Assembly: GCF_002099425.1 (NCBI RefSeq)
Contig: NW_018344015.1
Location: 3,626,501-3,690,500, forward strand
DNA: 64,000 nucleotides
Direction: 5' to 3'
Origin: Phascolarctos cinereus
Lineage: Eukaryota; Chordata; Mammalia; Diprotodontia; Phascolarctidae
Positions 56,640-64,000 of this stretch are shown piece by piece. Below the pieces are notes generated by a model. The model was not told the DNA's origin. It did not search any database and saw only the letters and a list, made by a program, of their open reading frames with translations. How positions within the stretch are numbered: position 1 is the first letter of the stretch; the number at the start of each line of letters is the position of its first letter. The translations under genes were made by a program, and so were the position numbers.

Positions 56640-56998
56640 AAATCCATTTGATGCCGGGGATATTTTTTTTCTTAAGGAGCTCATTCATTTATGGCTTATT
56701 CAATTTCTTTTTCTAAGATAGGGTTTTTAAGTATCCTTCTCCTCTTTTGTTAATCTGAGCAATTTAAATTTTTTACAAATATTTATCCTCTTTGCTTAGA
56801 CTGTCAGTTGTACTGGCATATAATTGTGAAAAATATCTCTTAATAATTGCTTAAAATCATCTTCATTAGTGGTGCATTCACGCTTTTCATTTTTAATACT
56901 GGCAATTTTATTTTTTTCTTTCTTTTTAAAAATAAAATTAATGAATGATTCATTTTTTTCATAAAAAGAGTTTCAAGTTTTATTTATTATTTCCATAT
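56640..56998 (-). mobile_element. L1 ORF2 fragment in inverted orientation
   Basis: Antisense words: tttgatgccggggatatttt, ttaaggagctcattcattta, tcaatttctttttctaagat, gtactggcatataattgtga, tcttcattagtggtgcattc, ttttttcataaaaagagttt. This is the ORF2 part just before the RT block at 56250-56517, now reversed. Confidence 0.8.
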
Positions 56999-56999
56999 T

Positions 57000-58015
57000 T
57001 TTTAAAGAAACATTTCTCAAATATAAAGGGAACTGAGTCAAGTTTATATTAAAAAAAGAGCTTCCCCGCACCTGATAACCGGTCAAAATCTAAGAAGAGA
57101 CAGTTTTCAGAAGATGAAAACTATCAATAATCTCAAGAAATATTCAAAATCACTCTTGTATAGAGAAATGAAAATCAAAACAACTCCATGGTACTACCTC
57201 ATACCTATCAGAATGGCTGATGTGACAGAAAAGAAAATGATAAATGTTTGAAGGGATGTGGAAAAATAGGGACACTAGTGCACTGTTGGTGGAGCTGTGA
57301 CCTTGTTAAACCATTCTCTAGAATTATTCGGAACTATTTCCAATGGCTGTACAATTCTGCGTATGCTTTGACTCAGTCATACCACTACTAGATCTCTATC
57401 CCAAATAAATTTAACAAACAAACAAACAAAAAGGAGCTATCCCTATATGTACACAAACATTAATAGCTCTTTCTCTGGTGGTAAAGAATTGGACATTGAG
57501 GGGATGTCCATCAATTAGGGAATTGCTACACAAGTTTTGCTATATGTTTGTGTTGGAATATTGCTTTGCTATAAGAAATGACAAGCAATATGGTTATAGA
57601 AGAACCTGGGAAGATTTGCATGAACTGATGCAAAGTGGAGTGAGGAAAACCAGGAGAACATTGTATACAGTAACAGAAATATTGTAATGATGATTAGCTG
57701 TGTAAAACAGTTGCTCCAATCAAGACAATGGTCCAAGACAATTCCAAAGGACCCATAATGAATCCAACCCCAGAGAGAGAACTGATGAACTCTGAATACA
57801 GACTGAAGCATATATTTTCACTGTTTCTTGATCTTTCTTTTTTTCTTTTTTGCATCACTGATATGGTAATATGTTTTGTGTGGCTTCAGATGCATAATTG
57901 ATATCATACCTTTTGACTTACCAATGGATTAGGGAATGGAGAAAAGGAGGGAAAGAATTTGGAACTCAATATTAAAAAAAACGTCAAAATGAATAATTTG
58001 AAAAGTTAAAAAAAG
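57000..58015 (+). mobile_element. L1 ORF2 C-terminus and 3' UTR, sense
   Basis: From aaactgagtcaagtttat-like sequence (57030) through cagttttcagaagatgaaaa, gaaatgaaaatcaaaacaac, cctatcagaatggctgatgt, gcactgttggtggagctgtg and ccatcaattagggaattgct to the 3' UTR and A-rich end at 58015. The frame 57478-57687 keeps DLHELMQSGVRKTRRTLYTV, the ORF2 C-terminus. Confidence 0.88.
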
Positions 58016-58130
58016 AAACTGAGGAGTTAAAAGATCTGGTAAATTTCCTAAGGCCACTTATTTGCTGCATGACAGAGGCAGGATTTAAATCCAAATTCTC
58101 TGATTCCAAATTCATTTAATGGTTTTTCTC
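58016..58130 (-). mobile_element. MIR-like relic, antisense
   Basis: Words aaactgaggagttaaaagat, aaggccacttatttgc, ggcaggatttaaatccaaat and tctctgattcc. Confidence 0.55.
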
Positions 58131-59394
58131 CAAACCAAATAAATGAATTTATTTTATTTGTCCTTTTCTTGATTACCTGAGTGTATCAAATGCAACGACA
58201 TAAGAAGAAAGACCCAGATGCACAGAGATGCTAAGTATTTGTAAAATTTAAAATTTAAGCATAGTGGGTTTGTTTTAAAATTGTGAGTATTAGTGTGACA
58301 GCTGACAATGAAACTTCATTTTATTTATGAAAATTCCTACTCATCTTGAAAAGAAAGAAAAAAGAAATCGAGCAATAATCTAAGAACTAAAATCACATCT
58401 CAACCATCAGAGTGTTTTCATTGCTTTTCTTTCTTGCATCTGTTTTCCTTCAAGGATCTCAGAGCCTCAGCTCCTAAGTTGTCCCATATTAACCCCCTCA
58501 TATAGATTTTCAAGTGTTAATTTCCTTATTCAAATCAGCAGACTTGCTTAGCAGAAAGAGCCTTACTACTAGGAGACAGTCAATCTTCTTTTATTACAGT
58601 CTGCCTCTCCATGTAACTGCACATAAACTAATTATCTAATTAAATTGCTGGCACACTCAATTGATGTCTAAATGCTGCCCTCACTAGTGTAATTATTTCA
58701 TGTGAAAACATATCAGGATAGCAAGAAAGAGAAATCAGGCATACAAAGTAAGGTGTAAGGAATGCTTTTATTTCTTTCTTCCCCCAAGTCATGCCAAGGA
58801 ACTGTTTCACTTAATTACAAATTGGATGCTAAAAGATTAATTCATACCACCTTTTATTGTTTACATTTATTGGGTTTAAACTCTTGAATAAGAGACTATC
58901 CAGTCTTCTTCCTTTGACATCCAGTCAATTTACAACCTCTCATTAACCTGCAACTCATCTCCTCGGAGGCAGTATTCCATGACTACTCCAATTTCTCTTT
59001 CTCTTACTATAACTTCCTTAGCAATCATGGAAATTCCACAATTTAGCTCTGAATTCTATATTGTAATGCCATGGCCTTAAAATATCCCATGTGTATTAGT
59101 GTTTCCTCAACAGTATAACTAGTTCCTTCAGGACAAAGACTACTATATATCTTTTTCTTGCACCATATCAATACTAAGGCTACGGAATATGATTATTCAT
59201 TTGAATATGTAGTATGTATTTTTTTTTGTAGTGATGGTAACTAACATCATCCTGCTCTGATGTGGCAAGGTGAAAAAGCCAGAATTACTTAAATTTTCTG
59301 TCTTTAGTATTGAAACTCTTCACAGATTTTCTTCATAAGTAGTAGGGGAATAATAGGAATCCAAGAGAAATTTAATAGGCTGGTAATATATCCT
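58131..59394. other. Apparently non-repetitive DNA; possible conserved noncoding element
   Basis: No repeat is recognised over most of it. The part at 58490-58830 has four TAATTA words (58629, 58637, 58690, 58812) and repeat-free mixed composition, as seen in developmental enhancers. This is a suggestion only. A possible decayed L2 tail lies near 59120-59160. Confidence 0.35.
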
Positions 59395-60299
59395 GTCAGT
59401 CTCCAAATCTTATTGATCTTATACCCAAAATATTGGCTAACTCATCCTGTTGTCTGTACTCTTTTAGCCACCATCTTAGTTTGTGTTCTGACTATCTCTC
59501 ACCTGGACTATTGCAATAGCTTCCTAAACTAGTCCGTTGCCTCTCCTTCTCCCAACCCATTCTCCACACAGTTACCTGAGTGTTTAAGTTTCCTTCAAGC
59601 ATTTCCCTGACCATTAACTCCCCCTGCTCAACAGTCAAGTCAAAAAGCATTAATGAAGCACCTACTATTTTCCAGTTACTGGGCTAATCCCTTGGGATAC
59701 AAAGAAAGGTAAAACAACAACAGTTTCTACTCTCAATAAGCTCAAAGACAAATGGTAGATACAACATGTAAGTGACCACCTACAAACAAGATAGGAACAG
59801 GATAAATCAGGCATAGTCTCATGGAAAACACTAAGATTAAGGAGGATTGTAACTGAAGAAGGTGGGACTTTAGTAGAAACTTGAGGATTGCTTCTGGGAT
59901 CAAATTTCCCTGGAATTTAAAGTTATTCACAACCTAGCTCCATTCTACTTTTCCCAAGACACCATACAATATTCTTCTTTTCACAGTCCATATAGTCAAG
60001 ACCAGCTGATTTTTTTTGCTTTTCCTCACATATTGTTACTCTTTCTTCACCGATGCCTAGATTTCACTTCCTCTTTGCGTCTACATGTTAGAATGCCTAC
60101 TTTTCTTTAAAGTTTAATGCAAGTGTCACCCTTCTATAAGAAGTCTTTCCTGATTGCTCAGTTGCTAATGTTTCACTCCCTTATTTCTTTGTTATCATTT
60201 TGTATATACTTACGTGTGTATACATTGTCTACCCAATAGAATGTAAGTTATTTGAGGGTAGGGACTATTTCATTCAATTGAGACTATTTTCTCCTAAGG
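59395..60299 (+). mobile_element. L2 LINE C-terminus and 3' UTR, sense, split by an antisense L2 tail
   Basis: Sense L2 order: tatctctcacctggactatt, gcaatagcttcctaaact, cattctccacacagttacct, ctccccctgctcaac, then after the insertion tttaaagttattcacaacct, agctccattctacttttccc, ttctataagaagtctttcct, gaatgtaagttatttgaggg. Confidence 0.75.
59640..59905 (-). mobile_element. L2-type 3' region inserted in a sense L2
   Basis: Words agcattaatgaagcacctac, ttgggatacaaagaaaggta, ctcaataagctcaaagac, ataggaacaggataaatcag and gaaggtgggactttag match the antisense L2 3' region. The host L2 resumes at 59906. Confidence 0.7.
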
Positions 60300-60388
60300 T
60301 ACCAATAATTTCTTAGTTGTCAAATCAAATAGTCTTTCACCAAACATCATGCTTCTGAAGCTCTCTGCAGCATTTGACACTGTTAATC
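60300..60388 (+). mobile_element. L2 reverse-transcriptase fragment, sense (left half)
   Basis: Encodes LLKLSAAFDTVNQ, the L2 RT motif normally LDLSAAFDTVDH, at about 60352-60390. It is cut by an antisense L2, and similarity resumes at 63155. Confidence 0.7.
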
Positions 60389-63150
60389 AACAAAGAAAGG
60401 CCAAAAATTTTCCCTTCTCTCAAGGAGCTCGTTATTTAGTGGGAGAGACAACTTACAAACAACTATATTTAAAGAAATATAAAAGATATATTCAGGATCA
60501 TTTGATATTAAGCACTAGAAGGAAGTTATTAACATTAAGTGATACCCAAAAAGGCTTCTTAGAGAAGATAGGATAATTACTGGAAGTTTACAGCTGACAG
60601 AGAGATCAAGAGATCAAGATGAGGATGGAGAGAAGGACAGGCATGAGGGATAGCCAATGAAAATGACTGGAGTCAGGAAATGCAACAGCAGTGAGGCCAC
60701 TGTATCTCAAATCACATGGTAAGAGGTGAAAAAATGGGAAAATATGTATGACCAGAAAGACATGGAGGATCCAGGTTATGAAAGGTTTTTGCTAGCAAAA
60801 AAAAAAAAAGGATTTCATATTTTATCCTGGATGTGTCTGGAATCAGTAGTTTATTGATTGGGGGTTTGATGAGGGACATGTTCGTGTTCAGCCTGGGCTT
60901 TAGGAAGATCACTTTGATAGCTGAGTAGGGGATAGACTGAGATTGTCTGGAAACTAGATACAGGAAGAACAGGCGACCAGGCTATTGACATAAAGCAGTC
61001 ATAAGGTGATAATGTCTCTTACTAGTATGGTGGTAGTGTTACAGGAGAGAAAGTTGTGGTTGTGGTTGTTGTTTTGAGATGGTAGAATTAATAGGACTTG
61101 GCAACTGATTGGATATGGGAGGTGAGAGAGAATGAAGAATCAAGTATGGCACTTAAGTTGCAAGCCTGAACGATGCTGTTCCCCTCTGCAATAATGGGAA
61201 AGTAAGGGAGAGGAGAGGGAATAAGGGGAAAAGAAAATAATAAATTCAGTTTTAGACAAATTGAATTTAAGATGTCTACAGGACATTTAGTTTGAGATGT
61301 CCAGTAAGCTATTGGAGAAGTAAAGGTAGGTTAGAGTTTAGGAGAGAGAATAAGGATGGATATAAGATGTGGGAATCATCAGCATAGAAATTATTGAATC
61401 CCTTGCAGTTGATGAGGTCACAAAGTGAAATAGTGTATTATGAGAAGAGGGCCCAGAAAAAAGCCTTGTGTAACACCTATACTTAGTGAATAATCTGGAT
61501 GTAGATTCAGCAAGAGACTGAGAAGGAATTGTCAGAAAGTAGGGAAGAGAGCCAGGAGAGAGTTGTGTTATGAAAAGCTAGAGAGAAGTATTGGGAGGAA
61601 GATAGTGATCAACAATATCAAAGATTGTATGGAAATCAAGGAAGATATGAGAAAAGCTCATTAGATATGCCAACTAACAGATCATTGATAACTTTGAAAA
61701 GAACATTTCAATTTAATGATGAGGTCAGAAGCCAGACTTCACAGTTAAAAAGAAAGTGAGAGGGAAGGAAGCAGATTTCACCAACTGTCGAAGTTCTTCT
61801 GGAATTTTACCATAAAAGGAAAGAGAGATATGGGACACTAGCTAACAAGGTTTGATAGGTCAAAGGAGGTCTTTCTTTTTTTAATTTTTAGAAGGAAGGC
61901 AGTGTGACTGCTTTGTAAGTAAAAGGGAAATAAGTATACAGGGAAATATTAACTATTACTGAGACAGTAGGTATGATAAAGTGGGAAATCTGATGAGAAA
62001 ATGAGACAGAATGGTTTCATTTGCATGTGTAAAGAGATTTGCTTAGGCAAGAAAAGCCACCTTTTTACATAAGACAGGGTAGGAGAAGATGGTGGCAAAA
62101 GGCATCTGAGTGATGTGAGATGAGTTGAAGAGAATAAGAGGGAGCTCTCAGCAAAATACAGCCAATTATTCTGGGAAATATGAGACAGAGTTCTCAGCTG
62201 AGAGGGTGGGGAAGGTAAATTTCAGTGATGAAAAGGTTTGGAAAGTCATTGTGGTGATTGAGATTATGAGCCCGTGGGAGGGAGGTATAAAGAAGATTGC
62301 CTTGTAGTGGTGAAAGCTAAATTGAGATTATATAACATAACATTTTAGTGAACTCAGTCAAACTAGTTTCATGATTTTCTCTTGCTTTTTTTTTTAGCAG
62401 CAAATGAGTAGAATTGAAAGCAGAAGAAAATGGGAAGTTATTCATGGTTGAGGCTTGGCAGGGCAAGATTGGCAATTGAGATAAGGTGACAAAGGACTTG
62501 TAGGGTTGAACCAGTTCACTGAGGGATCAAGAATAGGAGGAGGAACATAGTTAGAATAGATACGATGGTTTAGTAGAAAACTGTGGGGTAGAAATATTGG
62601 AGATGGTAGCAAAGATGAAGAACAAGGTTTGGGGTTATCAGACTGAGAGAAAAGGAGAATGACAATATATTTTTAACAGATGAGGAAATTTCAGAGTTAA
62701 TGATCACAAAGATGGAATACTTGTGGATGATGGCAGGGTCAAGGGTCTGACAATCTCTGTGTGTAGTTGCGGTGGAGTGGAGGAGCAGCTGATGGAAAAT
62801 GAGAAATTTGAGAAAGTGAGAGGTCAGTGCATTTGAAGGAATATCAATGTGTATCAGTCCTAGCATGGGGCCAGGATTTGGAGAGGGGAAAAAGACTAAC
62901 TCGTGCAAATGAGAGTGCTATAGTGGTCAATAGGTAACAGATATCAGAATCTTATTCGTGTAGTGAATATAAATTGAATGGACCTCAAAGGAGGAGAGGT
63001 TACTGCATCATGGAAACAAAGGAACATGGAATTGAAAAAGGGATCTTTCAATTCTCCTACCATGACTGGTGAGTTGAGGGGTATTAATGAAAATACAGCT
63101 GGACAGAGTGGACAAGGGTACTGTGTCAACTAGAAGGCCTCAGGAAGCTT
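60389..63150 (-). mobile_element. L2 LINE, long antisense copy with YADD box
   Basis: About 2.7 kb of colinear antisense L2. The 3' region is at the left (ctctcaaggagctcg; gggagagacaacttacaaac). ORF2 C-terminal words follow (ctttaggaagatcactttga; ggcaactgattggatatggg; tgttcccctctgcaataatg). The RT catalytic box Y-A-D-D is readable at 61386-61375 within GFNNFYADDS, and TIFDIVDH lies at 61630-61605. Toward 63150 the upstream part continues (gaatggacctcaaaggagga). It has many stops. It separates two halves of a sense L2. Confidence 0.75.
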
Positions 63151-63154
63151 GACA

Positions 63155-63560
63155 CCTAGGGGTTTTCCCCAAAGCATTGTCCAATGTCTTTTTTGCTCCA
63201 AACTCTCTCATTGAACAAACTCATTAGCCTCCACGGATTAAATTATCGTCTCTATGCAGGTTACTCCCAGATTTATGTATCTAACCCTAATCTCTATTCT
63301 GAGCTATAGACTTGCATCCCTAACTGCCTTTTAGACATTTCAAATTGTATGTCCCATAAACATCTCAAGATCAAGATCTGAAAAAGAGAATGAATTATCC
63401 TCCCAACCCCCTAAGCCTACAACTCTTCCAAATTTTGAGGGCAAATGTTGAGGTTGATATAAACATTCCAAATGTTGAGGGCATTACAATCATTCCAGTT
63501 ACCCATATCTGTAACCTCTTTTATCTGGCAGAATGTCTTGCAGATAGCAAGGGCTCAGTA
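63155..63560 (+). mobile_element. L2 reverse-transcriptase fragment, sense (right half)
   Basis: Sense L2 words: ggggttttccccaaagcatt, ctccacggattaaattatcg, caaattgtatgtcccataaa, catctcaag. The catalytic box has decayed to Y-A-G-Y at 63253-63264. The part between AFDTV and this point (about 200 bases) is missing. The end (gttgagggcattacaatc; attccagttacccatatctg) precedes the C-terminus. Confidence 0.7.
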
Positions 63561-64000
63561 AACATTATGGCTGCTGCAATTAGCCTCTTTTTTAACCCCA
63601 TGTATAAAACAAAATAGTGGCAGGTTAAAGGCTGATTCCTGGCCTACTTGGAAAGGGAATAAGGTGTCTGGATAAACTCTTGGAATTCAGAAGAAAGCCA
63701 TGTAATTAAGATACTAACAGAACTGGGAAATTCTTTTTTTCAAAAAAAAGCAACTATCTATTTGGACATGAGTTATGAATTATAGCTGGTGTTGACAGCT
63801 GAGAGAACTGCTCAGACAATGTGGAAATAACAGTTCCTGGTACTGTGAGAAAGTACTGGAAATCTGCTTTCTTGTTGCTGTTACATCATTCCTAGAGTTT
63901 TAGTACTCTGGGTGCCATTCTTCTGTGAATTATATCATAGCTCAAATGTTTGACAGTCATTAGAGCTCTACCAGGTGTTGCTACATATAGCAAATGTGCT
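63561..64000. other. Unassigned DNA to window end
   Basis: No repeat or gene recognised. Composition is mixed and repeat-free by eye. Confidence 0.45.

Overview
The window looks like a gene-free stretch of marsupial autosomal DNA. The grounds are: many tRNA-derived CORE-SINEs of the marsupial type (body starting ggggcagctaggtgg and ending ...caagtcacttaacccc), a marsupial-style L1 lineage with half-L1 (HAL1-like) relatives, an RTE/BovB-clade LINE together with SINEs that carry an RTE-like tail, and abundant old L2, CR1 and MIR relics. Younger SINEs with intact target-site duplications suggest a lineage in which this SINE family was active fairly recently. I could not decide which marsupial. 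No host protein-coding gene, rRNA, tRNA, snRNA, CRISPR array or operon-like structure could be supported. The sequence is AT-rich by eye and open frames longer than about 100 codons are nearly all LINE pieces.

Layout. 1-1.9 kb: L1 ORF2 and 3' end with a nested insertion. 1.9-8.9 kb: mostly unassigned DNA with L2 and CR1 scraps, one young SINE, a GC-richer exon-like patch near 4.8 kb and a doubtful LTR relic near 8.2-8.8 kb. 8.9-15.5 kb: two antisense composite LINEs (A and B), apparently nested. 16-18.4 kb: L2 and MIR relics. 18.4-21.3 kb: a complete sense HAL1-like element (D) bounded by a target-site duplication and carrying two insertions. 21.6-23 kb: a long old CR1. 23-33.5 kb: MIR, L2, CR1 and SINE fossils, a LINE 3' end encoding a zinc-finger-like motif, and a broken retroviral pol fragment. 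33.7-36.6 kb: composite LINE C. 36.8-38.8 kb: an RTE-tailed SINE beside an RTE/BovB reverse transcriptase relic. 38.8-45 kb: quiet DNA with MIR and L1 scraps. 45.4-46.6 kb: L1 3' end and a second RTE fragment. 47.2-49.9 kb: HAL1-like element E with three SINEs. 50-55 kb: microsatellites and MIR relics. 55.7-58 kb: a shuffled L1 with an inverted middle piece and long (TA)n/(CA)n tracts. 59.4-63.6 kb: L2 elements in both orientations, one splitting another.

The most informative structure is the LINE set A-E. These copies share a 5' UTR and an L1-type ORF1 (coiled coil, RNA-binding core, C-terminal domain) but no complete ORF2. Three of them join the post-ORF1 spacer to the last part of ORF2 at what looks like the same breakpoint, whereas D joins the spacer directly to an L1 3' UTR and E has neither. 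This suggests a half-L1 lineage that changed its 3' module repeatedly. SINE ends that match the L1-type and RTE-type LINE tails fit the usual partner relationships. All boundaries are read by eye and are good to perhaps 10-30 bases unless a duplication fixes them; family names come from memory of published consensus sequences, not from a search.
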